This document shows, in pieces, positions 1 through 8,200 of a DNA stretch of 64,000 nt; position 1 is the stretch's first letter; each line of letters opens with the position of its first letter. Both the position numbers and the translations under genes were made by a program. The notes under the pieces were generated by a model that saw nothing but the letters and a program-made list of their open reading frames with translations, did not search any database and was not told the DNA's origin. Where the stretch lies: NCBI GenBank assembly GCA_910588455.1, contig CAJUPG010000001.1, positions 4,727 through 68,726 on the forward strand. The letters are read 5' to 3'. The stretch is from an uncultured Oscillospiraceae bacterium. Its GTDB lineage: Bacteria > Bacillota > Clostridia > Oscillospirales > Oscillospiraceae.

Positions 1-1215
1 TCCACGGAAAATGTGTGCTGTGACAGTGTGCGTCTGAACCAGGTGCTGATTAACTTCCTGTCCAACGCCGTAAAATTCACTCCGGAAAAAGGCTCCGTTT
101 CCCTGACGCTGGACGAGTCGGAGTCCCCCAAGGGAGAGGAATACGTGCGTATATACCTCCAGGTGAAGGACAACGGCATCGGCATGACCCCAGAGTTTAA
201 GGAGAAAATCTTCGAGTCCTTCACGCGGGAGGACAGCACCCGGGTCCGCAAGACGGAGGGAACCGGTCTGGGAATGGCCATAACCAAGTGCATCGTCGAT
301 GCGATGGGGGGAACCATTGAAGTTATCAGCGCCCCGGGCCAGGGGACCGAGTTCAACGTGACACTGGATCTGGAAAAAGCCATAATCCAGGAGGTCGACA
401 TGGTTCTGCCCAGCTGGAATATGCTGGTGGTTGACGATGACAAGCAGCTGTGCGAGAGCACGGTGGCGTCCCTGAAGTCGATCGGTGTAAACGCGGACTG
501 GACCCTGTCTGGGGAAGAGGCCGTGGTGATGGTGGACAAGCGCCACCGCCGGGGGGACGATTACCACATTATCCTGCTGGACTGGAAGCTGCCAGGGATT
601 GACGGCATTGCCGCCGCCCGGGAGATTCGCCGCATGGTGGCGGACGACGTGCCTATTCTGCTGATTTCCGCCTATGACTGGAGCGAGATTGAGGAGGAGG
701 CCAAGGCGGCCGGAGTAACCGGCTTTATCGCAAAGCCCCTGTTCCGGTCTACGCTGTTCTATGGCCTGAAGCCATATGCCACAGGCGGTCTGGACATATC
801 CAATCAAGACGAAATGCCCCGTGAGCCGGATGTAAGCGGCAAGAAAATTCTGCTGGCAGAGGACAACGACCTGAACTGGGAGATTGCGGATGAGCTGCTT
901 TCGGACTTGGGTCTGGAGCTGGAGCGGGCGGAAAATGGACAGGTCTGCGTGGAGATTTTCCAGCAGTCTGAGGTGGGCTATTATGACGCCATTCTGATGG
1001 ACATCCGGATGCCCATTATGACGGGCTATGAGGCGGCCCAGACCATCCGCAGCCTCCACCGGCCGGATGCGTCGGAGATCCCCATCATTGCGATGACTGC
1101 GGACGCCTTTTCGGAGGACATCAAGCGAAGCCTGGACTGCGGCATGAACGCTCACGTGGCAAAACCCATCGACGTGCGGGAGGTTGTGCGCCTTCTGGCG
1201 AAATATATGCGATAA
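1..1215 (+). CDS. Hybrid sensor histidine kinase, C-terminal part (cut by window start)
   Basis: The reading frame is open from base 1, so the N-terminal sensor and phospho-acceptor His domain lie outside the window. What remains starts in the HATPase_c domain: an N-box (LNQVLINFLSNAVKF), a G1 box (DNGIGM) and a G2 box (GTGLGMA). Two receiver domains follow. The first (about residues 135-255) has the acidic pocket VVDDD, phospho-acceptor Asp in LLDWKLPG and the conserved Lys in AKPL. The second (about 275-400) has LAEDN, MDIRMP and AKPI. A kinase with two receivers suggests a multistep phosphorelay. No output domain is present, and the partner and signal cannot be read here. A strong bidirectional terminator follows the stop. 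Confidence 0.93.
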   Translation, partial: STENVCCDSVRLNQVLINFLSNAVKFTPEKGSVSLTLDESESPKGEEYVRIYLQVKDNGIGMTPEFKEKIFESFTREDSTRVRKTEGTGLGMAITKCIVDAMGGTIEVISAPGQGTEFNVTLDLEKAIIQEVDMVLPSWNMLVVDDDKQLCESTVASLKSIGVNADWTLSGEEAVVMVDKRHRRGDDYHIILLDWKLPGIDGIAAAREIRRMVADDVPILLISAYDWSEIEEEAKAAGVTGFIAKPLFRSTLFYGLKPYATGGLDISNQDEMPREPDVSGKKILLAEDNDLNWEIADELLSDLGLELERAENGQVCVEIFQQSEVGYYDAILMDIRMPIMTGYEAAQTIRSLHRPDASEIPIIAMTADAFSEDIKRSLDCGMNAHVAKPIDVREVVRLLAKYMR

Positions 1216-1218
1216 CAG

Positions 1219-1256
1219 AAAAACGTCCCGCCGGAGCAATCCGGCGGGACGTTTTT
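1219..1256. terminator. Bidirectional rho-independent terminator
   Basis: A perfect 17-bp stem (1219-1235 with 1240-1256) is closed by a GCAA tetraloop and has A5 and T5 tracts at its ends. It sits between two convergent genes (histidine kinase and CdaR-like regulator) and can serve both strands. Confidence 0.93.
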
Positions 1257-1261
1257 GGGCT

Positions 1262-2353
1262 TCAGGACTCAATGCCTCTGGAAATCAGATATTTTTTGAC
1301 CATCAGGGCGACTTTAAATGTGATTGCGTCGTCGAACTCCCGCAGGTCCAGACCGGTAAGCTTTTTGATTTTTTCCAGCCGGTACACCAAGGTATTCCGG
1401 TGGACAAAGAGCTTCCGGGCGGTTTCGGACACATTCAGGTTGTTTTCAAAGAACTTGTTGATGGTGAGCAGGGTCTCCTGGTCCAGTGCGTCGATGGGGT
1501 TCTTTTTAAATACTTCTTGTAAAAACATCTGGCACAGAATGGTGGGAAGCTGGTAGATCAGCCGGCCGATGCCCAGGTTCTCGTAGTTGATGACGGTTTT
1601 TTCTGTGTCAAACACCTTGCCCACGTCGATGGCCACCCCGGCCTCTTTGTAGGCCCGGGCCAGGTCCCGGATGTGGGGGACGATGGTGCCGATGCCGATC
1701 ACCACTTTAATGCCCAGCTCCTGGGTAACGGCGGTGGAAATCTGCTTGGCAATTTTCAGCAGATCCTTGGAGTCGGCGCCTTCGGACAGCTGCTTGATCA
1801 GGGCAATGTCCGTCTCGTTGATGGAGATGACAAAATCGCTCTGCTTGTCCGGAAACAGGTTTTGAATTACGTCGATGGCGGAAACATCCGCCGGCCCCAG
1901 CTGGCGCACCAGGAAGGTAGCCCGTGGGGCTTCCGATAGGAAATGGAGTTCCTTGGCCTGGGTGTAGATGTCCCCCAGGAGGATATTGTCGGAGATAATA
2001 TTTTTGACAAAGGTGGCCTTGTCGTGCTTCTCCTCGTAGTAGGATTTGGCGGAGTTGAACGTAACTACCGCCATTGCGCACAGGCTGGCGGCAGTTTCAT
2101 CCTCGCCGGTGATGAATGCGGCATAGTCGTACTGGACGCCCCAGCCGGTGAGAGGCTTGAAGGTTTTGCCTTCAAAGGCGGCGGCGCCGTTGTCCGATGC
2201 GCTGATGGCGCTCACCGCGCCGGGCCAATGCTCGCCCACGCAGGTAAGCTCGCTGCAGGCAACCACAATTCCATCCGCGTCGATCACGCCCACCGTCCGA
2301 TCAATGCTGTCTTTCATCTGGTGCACGACTCCCTGGAACATCCTGCTGGACAC
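1262..2353 (-). CDS. CdaR-like sugar-diacid regulator / PucR-type transcription factor
   Basis: 363 aa. The N-terminal third resembles the sugar-diacid recognition domain (VGVIDADGIVVACSE near residues 21-35). The C-terminus is a PucR-type helix-turn-helix: about residues 307-355, NVSETARKLFVHRNTLVYRL. Relatives such as E. coli CdaR activate glucarate, galactarate and glycerate use. No such catabolic genes adjoin it here, so the effector is unknown and it may act at a distance. The start is GTG at 2353 with AGGAGG seven bases upstream. It has its own promoter at 2415-2444 and shares a terminator with the kinase gene. Confidence 0.88.
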   Translation of the reverse strand: MSSRMFQGVVHQMKDSIDRTVGVIDADGIVVACSELTCVGEHWPGAVSAISASDNGAAAFEGKTFKPLTGWGVQYDYAAFITGEDETAASLCAMAVVTFNSAKSYYEEKHDKATFVKNIISDNILLGDIYTQAKELHFLSEAPRATFLVRQLGPADVSAIDVIQNLFPDKQSDFVISINETDIALIKQLSEGADSKDLLKIAKQISTAVTQELGIKVVIGIGTIVPHIRDLARAYKEAGVAIDVGKVFDTEKTVINYENLGIGRLIYQLPTILCQMFLQEVFKKNPIDALDQETLLTINKFFENNLNVSETARKLFVHRNTLVYRLEKIKKLTGLDLREFDDAITFKVALMVKKYLISRGIES

Positions 2354-2414
2354 ACCAATCCCTCCTAGAAATCATTTTTATTTGAAAACTGTCATTTTTT
2401 CTTTCACGAGTTCT

Positions 2415-2444
2415 ATTATAGCGAATAACCCCCCTGTTTGGCAA
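2415..2444 (-). promoter_or_regulatory. Sigma-A promoter of the CdaR-like gene
   Basis: On the minus strand, TTGCCA (2439-2444) and TATAAT (2415-2420) are separated by 18 bases. The predicted start of transcription is about 55 bases before the GTG codon. Confidence 0.8.
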
Positions 2445-2494
2445 GAGGTTTTGGCAATTTTTTTGTTCAAAATGCCGAAAAGTTTTTTCTGCCC

Positions 2495-3208
2495 TCATTT
2501 CAGCGCCAGAAGGGCGGTCCGTTCCCCCTGGGTTAATTCCCGCCACTGGCCGGGTTTCAAGGCTTCATCCAGCACCAGGGGGCCCATGGACAGCCGCTTC
2601 AAGGCGGTAACCGGTGCGCCCCGGGCCTCCAGCATTCGTTTGACCTGGTGGTATTTGCCTTCCCGCAGGGTAATGCGGCAGGCCCGGCCCCCCTCCAGCA
2701 GCTCCAGACCGGCGGGGAGGCATTGCAAGCCGTCCGGGAGGGTGAGCCCCCGGGCCAGGGCCTCCTGGTCCGCTCGGGTAAGCAGGCCGTCCACCTGGGC
2801 GAAGTAGACCTTGTCCACGTGGCGTTTGGGGGAGAGCAGGGCGTGGCCCAGGTCTCCGTCGTCAGTAAGCAGGAGCAGGCCCGTGGTGTCCTTGTCCAGA
2901 CGCCCGGCGGGGAAGAGACCTCGGCGGCACAGGTGCTCCGGCAGCAGGTTCAGTACAGTTGGGGTATGCTTGTCCCGGGTGGCGGACAGCAGGCCCGGCG
3001 GCTTGTGGAGCATCAGGTAGATGAAGGGGGAGCAGTCCACCGGCGCGCCGTCCACGCGGATTTCGGCGGTATGTTCATATTTCTCGTCCTCCCGGGCGGC
3101 GGTGCGGCCCTGGACGGACACCCGGCCCTGGCGTACCAGTTCCCGGGCCTCCTTCCGAGACCAGCGTCCGGTAGAGGAGAGGAGCTTGTCAAGGCGTTGC
3201 TGGGGCAT
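2495..3208 (-). CDS. RsuA/RluB-family rRNA pseudouridine synthase
   Basis: 237 aa, the normal length for small-subunit RsuA-type enzymes. An N-terminal S4 RNA-binding domain (about residues 4-48, RLDKLLSSTGRWSRKEA) is followed by the synthase core. The catalytic Asp lies in GRLDKDTTGLLLLTDDG near residue 103, and KPPGLLSA is also typical. The family isomerises one uridine of 16S or 23S rRNA. RsuA (16S position 516) is the nearest guess, but the exact site cannot be set from sequence alone. The ATG at 3208 has GGGAGG upstream. It is probably transcribed alone, since the next gene downstream has its own promoter. Confidence 0.9.
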   Translation of the reverse strand: MPQQRLDKLLSSTGRWSRKEARELVRQGRVSVQGRTAAREDEKYEHTAEIRVDGAPVDCSPFIYLMLHKPPGLLSATRDKHTPTVLNLLPEHLCRRGLFPAGRLDKDTTGLLLLTDDGDLGHALLSPKRHVDKVYFAQVDGLLTRADQEALARGLTLPDGLQCLPAGLELLEGGRACRITLREGKYHQVKRMLEARGAPVTALKRLSMGPLVLDEALKPGQWRELTQGERTALLALK

Positions 3209-3231
3209 AGGGGGACCTCCCTGCGTTACTT

Positions 3232-3330
3232 TTATTCTTGGCCCAGTAGGTAATCGGCGGAGACATCAAAATAATCGGCAAAAAAAACAAAGTAGTCGTT
3301 GGAATATTGATTTGTCCATTTGAGGGCGAA
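3232..3330 (-). pseudogene. Probable relic of an XRE-type regulator (C-terminal end of its HTH)
   Basis: Minus-strand translation here ends with ADYFDVSADYLLG followed by QE and a stop. This is the canonical tail of XRE/Cro helix-turn-helix domains. Upstream in the same frame only KW and a shortened linker are recognisable, and no recognition helix is visible in the other minus frames to about 3450. It is best read as the decayed end of a former regulator gene. A chance match over 13 residues cannot be excluded. Confidence 0.45.
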
Positions 3331-3451
3331 TTCACCAAAACCGAAAAAGAGGACATGGAAACCGGAGGATCTGCGCTGACCGCTCTCCAGGTCTATTTCT
3401 CCAGAACTCCGCATAGAAATGGACCAATGAAACCGGAAGGAGAGAACTGCT

Positions 3452-3931
3452 GTGATGATTCTGACCGCAAAGCTGCCCCGCCGCCGGGCGCGGCTGTGTC
3501 TGGGGGTGGCGGCTGCCGCGCTGCTGTGCTGCGGCGCGCTGACCATGTTCCTGGGTAGGGGGATGGTTCCGGCCTCCGGCTCCGCCCAGCCCAGCCCCAA
3601 GGGCGTGAAATCCAATGAGGACCGGGTGGCCTATCTTCAGGCCTGGGGCTGGCAGGTGTCCCAGGAGCCCGTTGTCACCCAGGAGCTGCTAATTCCCCAG
3701 GAGCTGGACGAGAGCTACCAGGAGTATCTGGCCCTGCAAGCCGCACAGGGCTTTGATTTGGAAAAGTGCGCCGGGAAGCGGGTGAAGCGGTATACCTATG
3801 AGATTACCAACTACCCCACCGGGGAGGCCGGGGTACAGGTCAATCTGCTCATTCGGAAAAACACTGTGGTGGGCGGTGAGGTGATGTCCTCCCAGCCTGG
3901 GGGGTTCCTCCATGGGCTGGCCATGCCTTAG
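3452..3931 (+). CDS. DUF4830-type membrane-anchored or exported protein
   Basis: 159 aa. Residues 1-40 form a signal-anchor: basic TAKLPRRRARLC followed by a hydrophobic AAAALLCCGALTMFL. The rest matches the DUF4830 pattern, with YLQAWGWQVSQEP near residue 60, QGFDLEKCAGKRVKRYTYEI, and a terminal GGFLHGLAMP. The function of the family is unknown. The start may be GTG 3452 or ATG 3455; GGAAGGAGAG lies 7 bases before the GTG. The stop TAG overlaps the stop of the convergent mscS gene with no terminator between them. Confidence 0.8.
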   Translation: MMILTAKLPRRRARLCLGVAAAALLCCGALTMFLGRGMVPASGSAQPSPKGVKSNEDRVAYLQAWGWQVSQEPVVTQELLIPQELDESYQEYLALQAAQGFDLEKCAGKRVKRYTYEITNYPTGEAGVQVNLLIRKNTVVGGEVMSSQPGGFLHGLAMP

Positions 3932-4755
3932 CGCGGGTCCAGATGGACGTTCAGGTGGTTGTATGTCATTTCCACGCCATATTTCTCAAAGGAGTCCCGG
4001 GCCCCCTCCAGTAGGGCATAGTAGACGGTCCAGTAGTCGTCGCTGTCCGTCCACACCCGGACCACGTAGTCGATGGCGCTGGACTGATAGGCGCTGACGC
4101 GGATGGCCGGGGCAGGCTCGGGTTTGATTTGCGGAATGGAGTCCACCACCTCCTGAATGGCCTGCTTGACCGTCTGGGCCGGCGCTTCGTAGGAGGCGGA
4201 GAGGGTTACATCCACCCGCCGGCCCTCCTCATGGTTGGTGAAGTTGATGATCTTGGCGGCGGACATCTGGCTGTTTGGGACGCTGATGTGCTTGCCGTCA
4301 AAGGACAGCAGCCGGGTGTAGGACAGACCAATGGACTCCACTGTCCCCTCGATGCCGTCGGCCTGGATGTAGTCCCCGGGCTGGAAGGGTTTTGCCGCCA
4401 GAATCGTCATGCCCCCGGCCAGGTTGGTCAAGGTGTTCTGCAGGGCCAGGGAAACCGCCAGGCCCGCCACGCTCAGCAGGGCGATGAGGGGGGCGATGTC
4501 CACCTCCAGGGAGCCCAGCAGGGTGAGAATCAGCAGCACCCACAGAGAGACGCGGACAAGGGAGCGCAGCTGCTTGTGAAGGCCGAACAAATCCTTGTGC
4601 CGGTCCAGCAGCCGGTCCACCGCCTTCATCAGCAGGCGGATCACCAGAAATCCTATGGCAAAAATAAAAATGGTCCGGAACAGAAGTTCAAAGGACAGCT
4701 TGCTGGGGTCCAGCGCGCCGAACACCTCCTGGACCGTGCTTTCGTCTACCGGCAT
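3928..4755 (-). CDS. MscS-family small-conductance mechanosensitive channel
   Basis: 275 aa, close to E. coli MscS (286 aa). Three membrane segments are visible: about residues 24-44, 66-84 and 87-115. The third is the Gly/Ala-rich pore helix, with LALQNTLTNLAGG. The cytosolic beta domain follows with PFQPGDYIQ and VPNSQMSAAKIINFT, then the alpha-beta vestibule. The family opens under membrane tension to release solutes on hypo-osmotic shock. The ATG at 4755 sits two bases beyond the stop of the metalloregulator gene, and its GGGGGAGG RBS lies within that gene's end, so the two form an operon. Its stop codon overlaps that of the facing DUF4830 gene. Confidence 0.93.
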   Translation of the reverse strand: MPVDESTVQEVFGALDPSKLSFELLFRTIFIFAIGFLVIRLLMKAVDRLLDRHKDLFGLHKQLRSLVRVSLWVLLILTLLGSLEVDIAPLIALLSVAGLAVSLALQNTLTNLAGGMTILAAKPFQPGDYIQADGIEGTVESIGLSYTRLLSFDGKHISVPNSQMSAAKIINFTNHEEGRRVDVTLSASYEAPAQTVKQAIQEVVDSIPQIKPEPAPAIRVSAYQSSAIDYVVRVWTDSDDYWTVYYALLEGARDSFEKYGVEMTYNHLNVHLDPR

Positions 4756-4757
4756 GG

Positions 4758-5123
4758 CTATACCTCCCCCACGTAGCGCTTGAGACAGTCGAAGGTCTCG
4801 GGGCTGATGTGGTGTTCAATGCGGCAGGCGTCCCGGGCGGCGGTTTCGGGCGAAACCCCCAGCTGGACCAGCCAGTGGGAGAGAAACTGGTGCCGCTCGT
4901 AGACGCTTCGGGCGACCGCCTCCCCCTCGGTGGTAAGCAGCAGCCGACCGTCGCTCTCCATGGTGATGTATCCATTGGTCCGGAGAATGGACATGGCCCG
5001 GCTGATGGAGGGCTTGGAGTAGCCCAGGTGCTGTACCACGTCGATGGAGCGCACAGAGCCGTTTTTTTCCCGCAGCATCAGAATGGCTTCCAGATAATCT
5101 TCGCCGGATTCGTGCAGAGACAT
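4758..5123 (-). CDS. MntR/DtxR-family metal-dependent transcriptional regulator
   Basis: 121 aa from ATG 5123, chosen because GGGAGG lies 8 bases upstream; longer in-frame starts run into the promoter. The N-terminal winged helix (about residues 8-65, SIDVVQHLGYSKPSISRAMS) is followed by the dimerisation/metal domain. By comparison with B. subtilis MntR, the ligands D9, E12, H78, E103 and H104 are present. The position of MntR Glu99 is Cys (C100), as in DtxR and ScaR. There is no SH3 domain, so it is MntR-sized. It likely represses metal uptake genes in response to Mn or Fe, and it is co-transcribed with mscS. Confidence 0.88.
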   Translation of the reverse strand: MSLHESGEDYLEAILMLREKNGSVRSIDVVQHLGYSKPSISRAMSILRTNGYITMESDGRLLLTTEGEAVARSVYERHQFLSHWLVQLGVSPETAARDACRIEHHISPETFDCLKRYVGEV

Positions 5124-5160
5124 AAGCAGTATCCTCCCGAACAAGATTGGGTCTGCGGAC

Positions 5161-5189
5161 AGTGTAACATATTTTTGCCCTGCTGGCAA
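5161..5189 (-). promoter_or_regulatory. Promoter of the metalloregulator-mscS operon
   Basis: On the minus strand, TTGCCA (5184-5189), a 17-base spacer and an extended -10 TGTTACACT (core TACACT at 5161-5166). It lies back-to-back with the -10 of the next plus-strand gene only about 35 bases away. Confidence 0.72.
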
Positions 5190-5200
5190 CGGGTGAATTG

Positions 5201-5206
5201 TATAAT
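5201..5206 (+). promoter_or_regulatory. -10 element for the giant glucan synthase gene
   Basis: A perfect TATAAT with no good -35 at 17 bases; the nearest candidate, TTGCCC at 5175-5180, is 20 bases away. It lies about 55 bases before the chosen start codon. The lack of a -35 suggests an activated or weak promoter. Confidence 0.5.
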
Positions 5207-5262
5207 CCTCCCAAAAGGGGGAACAATCCAGAGGAATAATGAGTCATTGGAGGGGTCACAAG

Positions 5263-8200
5263 ATGGCGGATCAATCCTTTTCTCCCGTTCCTCTGGACGA
5301 TGAACATTTAGCCAAATACGGAAAAAACGCCGCCCGGTGCCTGAAGCCGGAGGGAAGCATCTCCTTAAAGCAGGCGGCCCGCCAGATCCGGGAGGATTTG
5401 CGCACCCTGGCCCAGACTGTGCGCAGTCTGTCCGACGCGCCGCCGGCGGGGCAGTCCCCGGCGGTGGAGTGGCTGCTGGACAACCACTACCTGGCCCAGC
5501 GGGTGGGGGTGGACGCCGCCGCCGTCCTGGGCCGCAGCGGCCGGGTGCGCCGAAGCGTGGAGGAGAGCGTGGTGCAGGTGTGCGCCCGGGGGGCGGTGTG
5601 GGCCGCTCCGGAGCTGGAGCTGGAGCGGCTGGAGCTGTATCTGTCCCAGTTCCAGAGTGAGGTCCCCCTGACGGAGCGGGAGCTGTCGCTGCTGGCTCCG
5701 GCTTTGGCCTGGGCCCTGCTGCGCCGTCTGGCCCAGCTCAGCCAAGACGCGTGGGCGATGGCGGAGGGCAAGAAGGACCCGGCGGCGTTCCAGGCCCTGT
5801 TTGCCGGCCTGCGCTCTCTGGAGGCCATCCACTGGGGCCGTTTTCTGGAGCGGCAGAGCCGCCTGGAGACCCTGCTGCGCCAGGACCCCACCGGGGACTA
5901 CCCCAACATGGAGGAGAATACCCGCCGCCGCTACCGGCAGCAGGTGTGCCGTCTGGCCCGGCGGCAGAAGTGGACGGAGGCGGAGGCCGCGGAGGAGGCC
6001 CTGGAGCTGGCCCAAAAACACAGCCGGCACATCGGGTACTATCTGTTCACCAAGCCCCTGGGCCGTCCCGCCGCCTATGTGCCGGACAGCCTGTATGCCG
6101 TTTCTGTGCTTTTGCTTACCGGCGTGCTGTCCCTGGCTCTGGGGAGCGCGGGCTATGGCATTTTGCTTCCGGCGCTGCTGTTTCTGCCTCTGTCGGATAT
6201 TGTAAAAAATGGTCTGGATTTTATCCTCTCCCACATTGTCCGTCCCCGGTCCATTCCCCGGATGGCGCTGGAGGAGGGGGTCCCCCGGTCGGGCCGGACC
6301 TTATGCGTCATTGCCGCCCTGCTTACCGGCGAGGAGAGCGGGAAGGAGCTGGCGGGAGATCTGGAGCGCTACCGGCTGGCGAACCGGGACTGCGGGGAAG
6401 AGCTGCGTTTCGGCGTTCTGGCGGATCTGCCGGACAGCGGATCCCCTATGGACAAAAAGGGCCGGGCCTGGGTGAAGTCCGCCCAAAAAGCCATTGACGC
6501 CCTGAACAAGACCTATGGCGGCGGATTTTATCTTTTCTTCCGGCCCCCGGCGTTCCAGTCCCGGGACGAGAAGTACCAGGGTTGGGAGCGCAAGCGGGGA
6601 GCCCTGGTGGAGCTGGTGCGTCTGCTGAAGGGAGAGAGCTCCGGCCTGAAGCTCCGGGCGGGGGAGGAGGCGTGGCTGTCCGATGTGCGGTACGTCATTA
6701 CCCTGGACAGTGACACCAGTCTGAACGTAGGGGCCGCCCGGGAGCTCATTGGAGCCATGCTACACCCCCTGAATCAGCCGGAGATCGACGAAAAGCGCCA
6801 GGTGGTGGTTCGGGGGTACGCCCTGCTCCAGCCCCGTGTATCCGTGGAGCTGGAGGCCGCCAACCGCTCCACGTTCTCCCGCATTTTCGCGGGGCAGGGG
6901 GGCGTGGACCCCTACGGCTCCACCGCCAGCGATGTGTACCACGACCTGTTTGACCAGGGGACCTACACCGGCAAGGGCATTTTCCAGGTGGACGCCTTTT
7001 ACCGGTGTCTGGACAACCGCCTGCCGGACAACCGGGTGCTGTCCCACGATTTGCTGGAGGGCAGCTATTTACACGCGGGCCTGCTAGGGGAGGTGGAGCT
7101 GAGCGATGGGTTCCCCTACCAGGTGAACGCCTTTTTTGCCCGCCAGCACCGGTGGGTCCGGGGGGACTGGCAGCTGCTGCCCTGGCTGCTGCCCCGGGTG
7201 CCCTCTCTGCGGGAGGGCTGCGGCGGCCGGGAGCGCAACCCCCTGACCCCTCTGGCCCGGTGGAAAATTTTCGACAACCTGCGCCGCTCTCTGTCTCCCA
7301 TTGCCACCCTGCTGGCTCTGGTGCTGGGGATCTGCCTGTCCGGAAAGACCTTCGCGGCGGCGGGGACTGTTGCGGTGCTGTCGGCGGCCTCTAACCTGCT
7401 GCTGTCCGGGGTGGAGCTGGCCGCCCGCCGGGGAGCCGGGAGCCATGTGCGCTACCATTCCACAATCATTGCCGGGCTGGAGGGGGCGATTTTGCAGACC
7501 CTCTTGCAGCTGGTTTTGCTGCCCTGTCAAGCGTATCTGTCCCTCACCGCCGCCGGCGCCGCGCTGTGGCGGATGCTGATTACCCGGAAAAATCTGCTCT
7601 CCTGGGTAACTGCCGCCCAGACCATGGGAAAAAAGGGCAGTCTGTGGAGCTATTTCCGCAAGGAGTGGTTTTCCGTGGCTGTGGGGCTGCTCACTCTGCT
7701 GGGAGCCCAGCTGCGCATTGGCATGGCGGTGGGCTTTGTCTGGATGTGCGCCCCGGCCATCGCCTGGGCACTGAGCCAGCCCAAGGGGCATAAAAGAGGC
7801 GTATCCCCGGCGGACCGGGCCTTCCTGCTCCACCAGGCGGGGCTCATCTGGGGGTATTTTGACACATTTCTGCGGCCCCAGGACAACTGGCTGCCCCCGG
7901 ACAACTGGCAGGAGCGGCCCGCTGTGGGCCTGGCCCGCCGGACCTCTCCCACCAACATCGGTATGGCCCTGCTGTCCATTCTGGGGGCAGTGGACCTGGA
8001 CCTGCTGGCCCGGGAAAAGGGTGAATTTTTGATCTCCAATATGCTGGACACCCTGGAGGGACTGGAGAAATGGCGGGGCCACCTGTATAACTGGTACTCC
8101 ACGGAGACCGCCCGCCCCCTGGAGCCCCGGTACGTGTCCACTGTGGACAGCGGCAACCTGTGCGCCAGCCTGATTGCTCTGCGGGAAGGGCTGTACGAGT

